Assembly (NCBI GenBank): GCA_033439295.1
Contig: JAVTLE010000014.1
Span: 310,001 to 374,000 of the forward strand
From: Deuterostichococcus epilithicus
Lineage: Eukaryota; Chlorophyta; Trebouxiophyceae; Prasiolales; Stichococcaceae
DNA length: 64,000 nucleotides
Direction of reading: 5' to 3'
Below, one piece after another: positions 22,607-34,869 of the stretch. Under the pieces are notes generated by a model. It did not search any database, was not told the DNA's origin, and saw only the letters and a list, made by a program, of their open reading frames with translations. A program made the position numbers and the translations under genes. The number at the start of each line of letters is the position of its first letter. The first letter of the stretch is position 1.

Positions 22607-23590
22607 AGTCGGTGTCTGGGAGAAGAGCTGCTTCGGGCCACCGTGGGGGTTTACGTCGTGCAGACTGATACTATCTGCACGCAACCGTCGACGGCCTCTT
22701 CTGAGTACAACTTGCCGTGCGTTTTCCCGCCGGAGAATCTCCCAAACCATCATCTCTAATTTTTTCGTCATTCTTCACCGAGGACACTGCCAGCTTCCTT
22801 GCTTCAGAGTCTTAAATAAGAATGCATAGCGCATGAAAGACGCTGCGCACACCGACAAGGGACGGTGGTTCAAAACCGACTTTGTCCTTCCGTCGGCCCC
22901 AGTTCACTCTCTAGGCGAACTGCAACGATCTGTCAAAGAGGCTTTCTGTGCACTCTGTCGTTGCATTGCCTCTTTTTCAGAGTTGCCTGACCTGCTGGTC
23001 TTGCAAAGGTGAATAACTGCCTGCCACCCTTATTCCCCCCCAGATTTTCGCAAGACGGTCACGCCAAGGAGTTTTCCTGTGCCTCCAGCACATAGCATGC
23101 CTTGGGAGGATGTGCGTATGATGATGGGGGAAAAGCTGTGATAGCGTGAACATGCAGCAGCGGCAGCGGGCACTGGTCCTGCAGGGACGGAGCTCGACGG
23201 TTGCACGATACGCTCAGAGTTGCGGCACACGGAAGCTCAAGCGAGGACGTCAGCTTTGCGTGTGAACCCCTCATCCACAGACTGAATGCCGAGATGGCAG
23301 CCCCGTGCAAAGCGTTCGTCGTTGGTGGAACCGCTTCGAGCCCTTGCTGGAGCAGCAGCATAATGTCGTGCCACGGCGCAGCACGCCAGCTGCGCCCAGG
23401 CCTGCAGCGACGCGTCAGAAAGGAATCTGGCTGCAGCGCAACACAGATGGCACAGCCTCATTCACGCACGCGGTGGCACGCGGACGGGAGGCAGCGATGC
23501 TGTGCCTCACCACCCCCACCCGCGCCGGACACCCCCGATTGCGACGCAGCCGTATTTCCCCGCCCAGCTGAGGAGGCCAGGCTTGCGTAG
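22607..23590. other. Region between the CS-domain gene and the P-loop gene
   Basis: About 1 kb. The first part holds the 3' flank of the CS gene. From 23201 an open frame runs in the same frame as the P-loop exon but stops at TAG 23588-23590, immediately before it. It may contain upstream exon(s) of the P-loop gene, but I could not choose between frames. Confidence 0.3.
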
Positions 23591-26326
23591 CCGCTGCAAG
23601 CGCCACCGGATGGCGTTGTTGTGGTGTATGGCCCGGCGGGCTGCGGCAAGCGGAACTTGCTAAGCCACGTCCTTGCTGGCCGGCATGGCGACGGCGCTCT
23701 GGTGCTGTGGCTGAGTCCCGGCCAGAAATGGAGCGCCGCGAGCTTTCTGAACCTCCTGGACGCCCGCCTGAGACAGCTGGCAGGCCTGCCGCTGCTCCTG
23801 GACGCCCGCCTGAGACGGCTGGCAGGCCTGCCACCGCCGCCGCTGCGGAGCTTCGAACCCTGGCCGGGGAGCCGGGCATGGTACGCCATCCGCAGGGCGG
23901 CGGCGCAGTGGCTCGGCGGCCAGCAGCCGGCGCTGCGCGGTGTGAAAGACCTGCGGCTGGCGCTGGATTTCGAGTGCACCGTGCGCGGCGGCCGGGCCGC
24001 TGCCCCCGCCATGGACGTACTGGCTGGGTTCCTTGGGCAGCTGGAGAACTTCCGTCTGCCCGAAAGGTATGATTCGCCGCCTGCTGGACTGTTGCCACCT
24101 GCCGTCTGCTAGGGTCGTGTCAGGGTTTGTGCATTGCCGTGCATGCAGCCTGCAATTGAAGATGTGCCATCGCCCGGCAGCGAGACTGCTGTGCACATGC
24201 TGAAGAGCATGGACAACAAGCATCTCCAGCTGAAATGGAATACATCGCATGCGTGCCAACACCAACAGCACTGCCTGATCTGGCAGCGGCTCTTCAAGCA
24301 TCAACTCCTGCAGCTGAACGTCGTGTGTACCTTGGCAGCAGGTGTTGCGACACAGATGGTGCGTGGGCGCTGCAGCGTCCTCTCTTGGTGCTCGAGGACG
24401 CTGCGAAGCTGCTGTCAGAGTGGTTTCCGCAGCAGCCGTCAGAGGCCAGGCGCTTTCTCGAGTGAGTGCGGCGAGCGTCTCTACTCCAGTGCCAAAACGT
24501 CTCCTGCCAGTGGCCACCGTCCGCCATTATGGAAAGCGCGGAGAATGTAAACATGCGGCACGTCAGCATGTCCAGCAGCGTCACCGTGCTTGGTGGCATC
24601 AGTGCGCGAGCGCTGTGCGGCCCTTTCAGGTCTCAGACACAAGCCCAAAGCAGCTCGCAGAACATTGCATGCCAATGGGTTATATATCTGTCTGACTCAT
24701 GGGCACTGCGTAGGTGCCTAGAGTCCGTCTCGCACGGCGCTGCCCACGTCCTGCTGGTGACCTGCAATGCGCAGCTCGTGCACTGGCTTCCTGATGTGCG
24801 ATCTTTTGATTGGGAGGAGGCAAGCGGCATGTATGCATGTCATGGGCTGGCCCCAGCATACGCAGCCGGCGCCAGCATTGCACGGCATGTCTCATCCTGG
24901 CAATGCTCCCTGCAACGGCATCGACAGGCAACTGAAGACGCCATACTCGCCTGCGGAGCACACATGCTTGACGCATGCCGCAGGCCTGGGCGGCAAACCA
25001 TTCACGGTCCTGGGGTTAGGTGACCTGGAGGATGAGGCGGCAGCACGCTCGTTTTTAAACTTTGAGCTGGCGCAGAAGCGCGACCAGTACGGCCGTACCT
25101 CACCCAAGGCCCCTGTGCCCGATGCCGACTGGCGCAGCATCTACGAGGTGACGGCTGCTGCATGCATGGTGACGGTGCCTTCCCAGGTTCCCCTCCCTTC
25201 GCGTGCGGGGTGCAGCCAGAACTGTATCACGATCCTCTGTGTTGAATGCCTGACTCGGGGGGAGACTGTTCATGTCCAGCAGCCTCCTCGCCATGTGCTC
25301 CAGTACCAGTGAACTGAACCCATCGCCTTGGCATCAGCTCCGTTGCTTAGGTGACTTGCCGCTATGTACTTTGCATGGTGCAGGTCGCTGGGCGCAACCC
25401 CGCATGCCTTGTCTCTTGCTGTGTGGCATGGGCAGCACCTCCAGGCGTGCGCCGAGGTGGGTCAGCTCCGTCCCAGCAGCAGCATGTTGGCCTGCTGCAT
25501 CTGTCGTTTCCACTTGCTCCCTGCACCACAGCGGCAACTGCGCAGGACATTGCTTTAATTTGTCGTGCTGTACGCCCTCTCGCGCACCTGGCCACATGTG
25601 TGCGGAGGTCATGCAAGTGAAGTGGTGTGTCGTGGATGTGCACCGAATCGCAGCTCAGTTGAATAATCAAAGTTGAGTTGGTCTCTAACTGCCAAGCAGG
25701 AGTGAGGAGTTTTGTCGCCGATGCAAACCTCTTCCTGGGGATTGCAGCGTCAGCCTGGGCGGGCAAGCGGCGGGGCCACCCATCAGCTGCGGACGCCTGC
25801 ACGGCCATCGACGCTGTGGCGGCGTCTCCAGCCGGCAGCGTCCCATGCTCCGTGCTGTTGCCGCAGCTGTCCGCAGGTCAGGTGAGCGCACGTCCAGCAC
25901 TCAGCACTCGAAATTCCGGCACACGTGCAGACCTTTCGTGCGGATGTGCCGCCGTCCGCACTTTTCCGCCAGCCGCCAATAAAGGTGCTGTGGTCCCCGA
26001 GCAGGCTGCAGAAGTTTCGGGTACACAATATTCGATGCAAGGGGCGAGTGCTTGCACACAATGCCGTGGATGAACATGCAGGGCGCAGCCTGCGAGCATC
26101 TGTCAGTGCAACCGTGTCAGGTGCCTCCTCTCCTGGCATGCAGGAGTCGCTGACCAACCTGCTGGAGGTGGCCGACCTGTACCTGACTCTGCAGCTACCT
26201 TGCGACAGCAGCGGCAACTGCGACACTGCCCCGGCAAGCGCGCTCATTGCAGCCTCTGGCCCACGGCAGCTCTGTGCAATGCGGGAGGGGAAGTTTCATG
26301 GCTCAATGAGGCATCAGAATCGTTGA
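23591..26326 (+). CDS. P-loop ATPase, Arch_ATPase/STAND-like (partly resolved)
   Basis: The exon 23591-24066 follows a TAG that can serve as acceptor. It encodes a clear Walker A motif (VVVYGPAGCGKRNLL) near its start, followed by LDARLRQLAGLP repeated twice. Later plausible exons near 24313-24461 (PLLVLEDAAKLLSEWFPQQ), 24717-24830 (HVLLVTCNAQLVHWLPD), 24985-25149 (FTVLGLGDLEDEAAARSFL) and 25381-25468 read like the later parts of an archaeal-type ATPase module: Walker B-like strand, helix, arginine region. A possible last exon at 26144-26326 is the weakest. I could not make all exon phases agree, and the 5' end is unknown, so the span and exon list are approximate. Substrate and role are unknown. 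Confidence 0.45.
23753..23836 (+). repeat. 42-bp tandem duplication in coding sequence
   Basis: Units 23753-23794 and 23795-23836 are nearly identical. The second copy adds 14 residues in frame, so LLDARLRQLAGLP is followed by LLDARLRRLAGLP. It lies soon after the Walker A motif of the P-loop gene and looks recent. Confidence 0.85.
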
Positions 26327-28557
26327 GAACAGAGATTGCGTGCTGTCAGTTGCCGTACATGCAGTGTTGCGACGGCGGAGAGTTTTTAATTTCACTTGCT
26401 GCCGCCGCCATCTATCTAGGTAGATCCGAGACTTGGTCAATGTTGCCATTCTTGTGTTTACAGCTTCTGCAGCTTTGAGACTGCCTACCTCACTCCCACA
26501 GCATGAACTATCAGATCTGCGCCATTTATAGCAACCACATTCCTGCTGCCGTCACGAGCGCCCATATGGGTACCCAGCACCGGTGCTGCTGCTGCTTCGG
26601 CGGCAAGGGGCTTGCAGCATGCCAGCGCGCTGCGGCAGCACACCTGCATGACAGTATTCGGGAACCAGCAGAAAAATCGTTGTCAAACGAGCTCGTCAAC
26701 GATATTGGCATTGAAGCTAGTCAAAGCAGGACGAGTGAACTTTGACCCAATGCACAGTCTAGGGTCAATCAGCCGGGTCGCCATGGCCCGTTTGCTCAGC
26801 CGAACACGCAAGCTCCCCAAAGCCAGATTGGCGTATCGAGTGCATTCAGTGCTATCAAGTCCACCTCAGGGTGGGATTCTAGGAGGGCACGCCAGCAAGC
26901 CTATGCCCATGTTGTGCGCCCCTCCCACAAACCATGCAGCCTTGTCACTCCCGGTCTTCACGAACTGGGCAGCGGCATCAGTGACGTGGTCGACCCGAAA
27001 AAGCAGCCGCAGCGGCACTGGGCCAGCTGGAGGTGTGGGATGCCCAGGAACCGCAGCACCCGTACTGCCGTGCGGCATCGGCCACCACGGGTGCCGAAGG
27101 CCGCCGGCCTCGCCAGGCTCGCGTTGCAGACGGTGCTGGCGCTGCCATAAGACTCCGCTGGCAGCACATCCCTGCCGCGCCGCTGCCGCCGCCATATGGT
27201 GTGCACGCTCGTGAGCTCGAAGGAGAGCCCCCAGCGGCGCAGCGCTGAGCCAGCCGCCAGGGTGGCGCCGCCAATGCTCTCTGCTCTGCCGCCGCGGCAG
27301 TGGACAGTGCAACGATGGCGCAGCGGGCGTTGGGGCCGGCAGCACCTGGCGCAACGTCGTTGGCGCCGGCGCCGACGCCGCTGAAGTTGCCGCAGTGCTG
27401 CCAGCCCTTCGATGCCCGCGATGTTGGCACGGGGTGCTCCAAGCTTCCACAGCCAGAAGGCGCTGCTGAGGCGGCACGAGCTGCCAGCTGCGGCGCCCGG
27501 GCGCCGCTTCGTCCTCTGTCAGCTGTTGTCAGGGATGCAAGGTCTGACTTTGAGAGTCTGGGGCGGCTGACGCTTCTGCCTCACTAGGATGCGGTGGCGA
27601 GCGTGCCGTCCGGCCTGCCAGTAGCCACCGGGCGGGCGGGCGGGCTTTGCTGCGCAGGCTGCCGCTGCGCGCCCGGGAGCTCCTGAGGAAGGCACACGAC
27701 ACAGTGGCGTCACACATTTCAGCGGCTGCAGCATCGCAGCCTGCAAGCTGGGCGATCCGAAACGATCTGTAAGATGGCGGATCCAGTGGATCATCTTGCG
27801 GACAGGCAGAATCACGGCGCACCGCATGCCGCAGTTGTATTCTGTTGTGACTCCAGGGGACGGCAGTTTGTGCTGGGGCGCAGGTGCCAGGGCGGCATGA
27901 CGAAAGCTGTGGGCTGCTTCTCAGCAACATCCGCGGCGCAAGTTTCATCGACAGAAAGCAGCTTGATATGTGGCGGTTCTCATGGTGAAGGCACGTGTCT
28001 GCGACACACTCAGGGCACCAGCAAGGTCGGTCGGCTAGGCACAGTGCACAACCCTACCTGGCTGTGCCAAACATAGACGGCAACATGCTGGAGCAGGTGC
28101 TCGAGTGCTGCCAATCTATGGTGCAGATGCTGCGCCGCGCTCGGCAAAGCACATCTATGTCAAAAGAGTCAATAAGCACAAATTAGGCTGGAAACTCTTC
28201 CAGCGCTGGCAACCGTGAAGACAGGAACAGTTGCAGCCACGATCCATGCGCATGCTTCCGAAGTGCCAGGACCGAATAGCTCATTAACAAGGGAGTATTA
28301 CTAGTAGTCGCTATGGGTATGCAAGACTCCGCATCTGCGGCAGTCTGTGGACTATTGACGTCTGTTTGCAAACTGATACGAATGCTTTGAAATTGTTCCC
28401 ATCTGACTAGTAGGAGCCTTTCGTCATAGTCTGCTATGCAGCCGCCTGTAATTCCGCTGCTAACCTTGGCAGGCAGGGTTTTGACACCTTCCATCTCGCC
28501 CGCACAAAGGCTGTCTCATAACAGGCGGAGCGAACGAAGACCCGCTTCAAACCAATC
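26327..28557. other. Unresolved region with possible exons
   Basis: About 2.2 kb. Two plus-strand stretches look possibly coding: 27010-27247 (frame containing ALGQLEVWDAQEPQHPYCR) and 28042-28186 (frame containing NIDGNMLEQVLECCQSMVQ, ending at a TAG). I could not connect them into a gene or name a family. The minus strand has long GC-biased frames that look like shadows. Confidence 0.25.
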
Positions 28558-29905
28558 ATGGCATCTGGCAGAGCCCTGCGCCTCCACGAGCTGCCGGAGG
28601 AGGTGCTCCTCTCCGTTCTCAGGCTGACCTCCCCAGGAAGGCAAGTGAGGGCTGATGATGACCTGCTTGGCACCGCATCAGTCACCGAGTTGCATCAGTA
28701 ACTGTACGGTTGTGATGGCTGTCGCAGATTGAAGCATTGAATGATGTCCTCGCAGATGTCGTCATCTGCCGCTGGTGAACCTGCGCTTTGCGGCGCTTTG
28801 CAGCCAGTCGATGTGCCTGTGGGAGGATTTGACGCTTTGCTTCTCCTACAGAACTGCTGCAGCAGGATCTCCAATTGAGTTACCGAGCGACATGATACCA
28901 GTGCACGCTCGGTGGCACCGGCTTCTGTCTTGGCTGCCGCCTTGGATTGGCCACCTGACATCAATTAACTGACTGCAGCGCAACTGGTGGGGCAGCATTC
29001 CTGATTTGCACAGCATGTATGCGCCAGCACACAACATTGTCATGGTGCAACCATCAAACTCATCAGAAAGGCTGAGCTTGTAGTCTGACGTTGACGCGGT
29101 GCCTATTCATGCTTCACAGTGGCGGCCGCTTCAAGACCTTCCTTGGATTGGTGATCAGCCCGCCAACGCTCTCATTGCGGTGCACAAGGCGCTGCTGCTA
29201 CTTTCTGGGCGATCAGCGCTGACACGGCTCACCCTGGACAGCTGCCTCGGTGGAACCCTCGCCCTTGCCAGCTCGCTGCCGCAGCTGAGGGTTCTGCACT
29301 CCGCTTACGTCAGCTGCGTGTCAGACAACGACTTTGCGGTCGCACTATCGAGAGTGCCGATACTGGAGTCTCTGACGCTGCAGTGGCGAAACCACACGGA
29401 GGAAAGCGCTCTGCAGCACGGCTATATCAGCAGCTTTCCTGATGCAGTCTGCGACTGCCGAAGCCTGATGCACTTGAGGCTTTTTGGAGAGGTGGAGGAG
29501 AAGGAATTTGACAGGCTGGCTCCAAGCATCGGCAGCCTGCAGCTGCTTCAGAGGCTGGAGCTGCTCTGCTGCGGTTCAAAGGTGGCACTGCCGGGCGCTG
29601 GCGGCCTGCACAGCCTCGCTTCACTGACGCTGTGGAACATCGAGGGCGCAGGTGTCGCTGATGCGTTGCCTCACAGCATGAGCGCCCTCACACCGCTGAC
29701 GCGCCTGGCGACGAACAGCAGCCGTTTGCCTGATGAGGCTCTTGGCAGCCTGGAGTGCCTGCGGTATGCGCGTCTTGAGGGGTCGACCTTGCACGCTGGC
29801 GACCTGCAGCTGTGCCGCCTCACCGCACTCACGCGCCTGCGCGTCAATTGGAGAGACGGCGCGATTGCCGATGCTGTTATGGGCCATGACGATGATGACA
29901 TGTAG
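28558..29905 (+). CDS. F-box / leucine-rich repeat protein, possibly decaying
   Basis: Exon 1 (28558-28640) starts with MASGRALRLHELPEEVLLSVL, a typical F-box start. It continues in phase into 28756 (CRHLPLVNLRFAALCSQSM) only through a GC donor (AAG|GCAAGT) at 28641. The C-terminal part (to TAG 29903-29905) carries leucine-rich repeats such as LTRLTLDSCLGGTLALASSLPQL and LQRLELL. The frame between them is continuous but has TGA at 28970-28972 and TAG at 29081-29083. A GT-AG intron at 28901-29083 would remove both and keep phase, giving 349 residues. It would also delete an LRR-like segment (HARWHRLLSWLPPWIGHL), so a pseudogene is equally possible. F-box proteins are substrate receptors of SCF ubiquitin ligases. 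Confidence 0.6.
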
Positions 29906-30611
29906 CTGTGTTGCCATGTGCAAAATGCTGCTGCGATTTTATTAGACGACGTGCTTCCAATTAGGTGAGGAGGACGAGGATGGCATGAGACCTCAAGTCC
30001 TACAATTTGCATGTCCGGCACACACTGTTTACCACAAGAAAATGCACGTGTGCTGTGCCAAGCCTCGCCTTGTCCTTGCCTGCCGTCTCTACCAAGCCCG
30101 TCTGCATTTCCACTCAAGTGTCACATGGGTTTGAAGCAGTGTAGCGATAGTCGCGGCCCGCATATGCGGCAGCATCATAACCTGCACTGGTACCAGCAGG
30201 AGGAGCGCTGAAGGCTGCCGCAGGTCAACATTATGGTGTCTGGCACACCCCTGCGGCTGCAGGACGGAGCTGCCAAAAGAGCAGCAATTCTCCGGCCTTG
30301 CGCTTGTACATATCTCACAAGCAGACAAGTGAGGGCTGCTTTGGCCCTTCACTCGGCGCCGCATAAACCGTCCATGGTAATCATCAGCACGATGGCCCTT
30401 TCTGAACGCTTGCACAGATCATCTAGATGTCTTTGCAAACCAAGCATTTGGCCAACCCACTTCGCAGAATAGCTCCTTCACGATGGAAGTCCTTTGCTGC
30501 TCATCAGTCGCTTGTCAGCTACACAGTTGCGTCATGTTTGCCAATATCCACCCTGTTGCACTCGCCAGCCTTGCCACTGTCGAAGGTGGGGCTCGGCACG
30601 CCAAGCCGCCA
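29906..30611. other. Convergent 3' region, F-box gene / DBR1
   Basis: About 0.7 kb between convergent stops. No further gene recognised. Confidence 0.4.
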
Positions 30612-33600
30612 TCACTCGGACAGCTCGATTTCCTCCGGATTCGCCACCGCCGCCGGCATTGCGGGTGCTGCTGCCGCCCTTGGTGGCGGCNGCGCCGACA
30701 ACAGCCTGCGCTNCCCGCCGGGCAGCAGCGGCTGCATCAGCGCCCCCTGCTGGGCGTTGAAGCTAACGCCGCCGCCCGGCGCCGACGCCGCTGCGGCCGA
30801 GCCGCTGCCGAACGCCGCTGCGCCGCCAGTTGCGGCGCTCGGCCCCGCGCTCGGCCGCTGCTGTTGCTGCGGCTGCTGCTGCCGCTCGTGCTCCCGCGCC
30901 GCCGCCTCGCTCGCGGCGGCACCGGGCCCCGGGTCTCCCTCCGGCACCTCATCCGCCGCGAGGCCGCCAACAGCGTCTTCACCATCGGAGACGACATCGT
31001 CGATGTCGATCTCCTCGGGGTTGGCGGCCGCTGCCTCCGTCTCGTCGCTCAGCTGAATCTCCTCCGGATTGGGTGCTGGCGCTGCGGAAGGAAAGAGGGG
31101 AGTGAGGTGCATGGCACCATGGTGCTCCAGTGCAAAGCGTCTCCTGCCCTGGCAACTCTGGCCACGTGAGTTTCAGCAGCCTCGCGCCCTCATCAAGCAG
31201 AGCACATGTGCAACAGGGTCGCCAGCAGGATCCTCAGGCGGCGGTTGGCCAGCTTTGCGCCGCTGCCAGGGCTGAAGCCCCAGCTTACCACGTCTGTAAA
31301 GGAGGATGCACTGGTTCAGAGCTCGAGGGCACACCAGCAGCAGTTGCGGAGGATCCACCGCCGCCGCCGCCAAGGGGCGCCAGCCCGGGCGCCGCAGGAT
31401 CCAAGTTGTACGGCAGCCCCAGCATCGCCAGGAATGCCACCGTCTGCGGGTTGCGCGGGCTGGACTGCGGCATGCGGCCCTGTAGTGGAAGCAGAGCACG
31501 ACGAGTTTCTGGATTCTGCGTCAGAACCCCTTTTCAGCAGCAGTGACGGCTGGATCCCACTGCTGTCTTCAAACACAGCAGGACAGCCGGCAACTTCAGG
31601 TTTTGAGCCAACCCTGCACACACCATGATGCCTCACCCGCTGCATGGCGGGGTTGCCAGGATCATAGCCCGGCGCTGTCGGCACGAAGTTGGCGGGAATG
31701 CGAGGACCGCCCGCCTCTTTCAGTGCTCCTCGCACGAACTCCAGGTCTGCGGCGGACGGCCCGTGCCGCGCCCCGCCCATGCCTGCGCGCCAGCACTGGC
31801 GATCCTTCACATGATATAATCCAATTTTCAATCGAAGAATGGGCTGCAAGTGCAGCCGGCCCACCGGATGCTTCAGATCTCCGCTGCCGACTGCGCGTGA
31901 CGTGCTCAAAGGCTGGTGGTTCGTAAGCTTGCCAGCAGGGTGCTGAGGCAGGGGACACTGCGCAGGAGTGCATAACCGGCCGCGGCGTCTTGCTGTGCCA
32001 GGCCGCACGCCTTGCGCGGACGTTTCCGAGGCAGCTGATGGTAGAAAGCTTTTTCCTTAATCCGCACCCGGCAGCGGCTTGGCGCGGCGGCCGAGGGACA
32101 TGAGGTGATGCGTGCCGCGCAGCACAGCCAGCCACTCCTCGTCATAGTGCAGCTCCTTCGGCCCCCTGGCCTCCGGAAAGTCCACCACCTGTGCACACAT
32201 GATGCAGAACAAACCGTGGTGGCGTATGTGCGAATGAAGCGCCGTGTGCCGCCGTGTGCCAGGCGAGATGGTCCAGCTCCTCCGGGCCAGGAGGCCCGTG
32301 GCTTCCAAAGAGAGACCGCATGGGTGGTTGCCACCGCGAGAGGGTTGCTCAACGACGAGGACCCTCGTCACATCATGTGCAGCATGCCCGATTGCTCCAG
32401 GCGGGAAGCGGACCAGCAGAGGGTTGCACGATGGTTGTGCACGATGGTGCGGTACAGGCGGCCTGGCTGACATACGTTGGGGGAGAGCTGCAAAATCAGG
32501 CTCGCCTGGAGGAAGCCGCGCCGCGGCAGGCACTTGTCCAGCGCCAGAAACTTTGTTGCCCGCTGACCCACCAGCTGCGACGGCTGCTGCTGCTGCTGCT
32601 GCTGCTGGTCCTGATGCGGGGCTGCCGACGAGCCGCCGCCACCGCCGCCAGTGGGCCCAGCTGCATGCCGGAACAGCGCAGCGTACTTGACATGGAGGTG
32701 CGCCGAGAACCAGTACTCCGGCTGCAGCTCCCGCAGCAGCATCTCCGCCGGCGGGCTGCCCAGGCTGTTGTCGTTGATCTGCGGCGTGATGAGGCATTGC
32801 AGGTCAGAGGCAGCAGAACGGCATGCAGCACCCCTACTGGCGGGCTGCCCAGGCTGTAGAAGCTGGTCATTGATCACTAAATTGCATCGTGACAGCCATT
32901 CCCAGCCTTGAAGGCAGCACCAAGCGCAGGAGGACTTTCCAAGTACTCTTGCAGCTGCCGCCTAAGCTTGAGATTCTGTGCCCACCTCGTTCTTCAGGAA
33001 GCTCTTGGCACGCAGCAGGCCATGCAGATCGCCGTGGCGCGCGATGCCGCGCGGCCAGTCGTGACTCAGCCCAATGTCCAGCGGGCGCTTGAGCTGCGAT
33101 CAGGTGGCAGGAAGGGGGCATCAGGCAGCAGGCGGCAGGTACCACTACGCTGAACAAAGGCCGAATCGGGTCTTGACGCAACAAGAGCCTCCAGGCGCCG
33201 GGTTGGCATGCCGTCGTCGCCGCGCGGGCTGCAGCGCATGCGCCGCGGCTGTCGCGCTAGGCAACACAGCAACAAACCAAGCCGAGCAGAGTCTGTGAGC
33301 CAGCCGCGCGCCTGAGCGCTAGCGATGTCCACCATGCTCCACGACGCCCAAGCTCCATGAACATCTGTTGAGATTTCTGCAAGACTACAGCGTGGCTCCT
33401 CACCTGCGCCAGGCGATACACATCCAGCTCCCGCACATGGTATGCCGACCGCATGCTGCCATCGGTGTAGGGCGGCATCTCGTGGTGGCCCTGCGGCATT
33501 GCACAGCAACAAAGTGTTTGGTCGGAGTGTCTGCTTCGCCATATGACTGAGTCTTGCATGCGAGAAGTGTGAAAGGGTGCTGCTTGCCAGCATGCTGCCA

Positions 33601-34723
33601 GCAACCTAGGACTGGTTCTAATCGAGGCCTGCGCCACTGCTGGAACGCACACAGCATCCAGCTGAACCGGCTGAACTCGCCTCCCGGAAGTGGCGCGCAT
33701 TGAAGATGCCGGACAGTCCCGCGATGCGGACGCCCGCAAAGTTGACGACGCCGGCGGCGCCCAGGTAGTAGATGTTGGGGGCTACCCAGCCGCCATAGTG
33801 CAGCTCCCACAGGTGGTTGGCCGCCTCGTGGTTGCCGCCGACTGCGAGCGAAGCAGGCTTGGGGGTTAGAGTTCAGGGTTGCACAGGTGTCGGCGTTCGA
33901 GACCCTCAGAGTCGCACACGGCATGCAGCTCTTCGTCATTGCCGCTGCGTGGGCGTCAGAGAGCTGCAGAAGCAGCAGGCTCGACACTCCGCGGCTGCCA
34001 CACGCCAGACATGGGGCGCGCGGGCCCTCGCTGCCGGGGCGCATCGGCTTGGCGGAAATGCAAGTTTCAGGAACCACCGTCACAGACAGCAGCTGCCGCC
34101 CCCGAGGCAGGCCGGCTCACCAAAGATGGTGGGGAAGGGCGCGCGGGCGGCGCCGGTGTAGTAGCGCCAGAAGGACTTCAGGTCGCGGTATTTTGCCGGG
34201 CACGCCATGGTCTCCAGGTCGTCCTTGTTGCGCACTGCCTGCAGAACAGCAGCAAAATGACAGTAGCTGGTGATGTGTGGTGATCTTCTGTTGTCATGGA
34301 CGAGATGCGCCAAAGCAGACGGCATGCTTGAGATGAAAGTGGTGAGCTGACCAAAGCTGGAGAGACGAAGGCAAGTTTGACAGCCGGGCGCAGGTGGGCT
34401 GGAAGTGGCTGCACGGGACGAGGCTGATAAGCTGAGCAAGGCGGCTCAATTCAGCAAGATAGCTGGAACTGGCGAAGCTAACAAGCAGGCAACTGGAGAG
34501 GCATCCTTGTCTTCCCTTGCAAGGTTGGCACTGCTTTGGTCTGACAGCATGCCTGAAAATCGCCGCAGCAGATGAGGAGGTCGATGGTGCGATTCTCTGC
34601 CACCTCCATCGCCTGCAGCGTCGCATATATCTTGTCCAGGTCGCCGTGGCAGCAGCCCTCCACCGCGATCTGTATGCAGCCACATCGCAGGTGTCTCTCG
34701 TGTTTCATGAAGGGTCGAGGCAT
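30612..34723 (-). CDS. DBR1: Lariat debranching enzyme
   Basis: Hydrolyses the 2'-5' bond of excised intron lariats. Ten minus-strand exons (34723-34553, 34238-34121, 33841-33681, 33490-33404, 33093-32986, 32778-32506, 32188-32068, 31782-31637, 31464-31335, 31081-30612) join in phase to 594 residues. The metallophosphoesterase motifs are all present: [31 protein letters not shown] and [11 protein letters not shown], as are the DBR1 marks [13 protein letters not shown] and GLSGIF. A poly-Gln run of 8 sits after the last metal motif. The C-terminal tail is acidic, with NPEEI three times ([27 protein letters not shown]). Introns 1, 3 and 6 need GC donors. The N-terminus is uncertain: residues before IAVEGCCHG are unlike other DBR1 starts. 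Two Ns (30691, 30713) fall in the last exon. Confidence 0.93.
32839..32857. repeat. 19-bp exact echo of DBR1 exon 6 edge
   Basis: Bases 32839-32857, in the intron just upstream (minus strand) of exon 6, repeat exactly 32750-32768 inside that exon. The flanking bases are similar but diverged. Confidence 0.7.
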
Positions 34724-34869
34724 TACTCAGATGCGCAACACCAGAGAGATTCCCAACGGCTGCAAGGACCTCCAGGAAACAGCGGCTTTGGGTGTTGCAG
34801 GTTTTCGAATTCATCCTGAATCGAAGCTGCACAAGGCAGGAGACAGCAGCACTCGCCGTGACGCCATCC

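Noticed and set aside
26866-27477. 203-residue minus-strand open frame
   Set aside because: Low-complexity Ala/Arg/Pro composition, no start or splice context, overlaps a plus-strand frame that looks at least as plausible.
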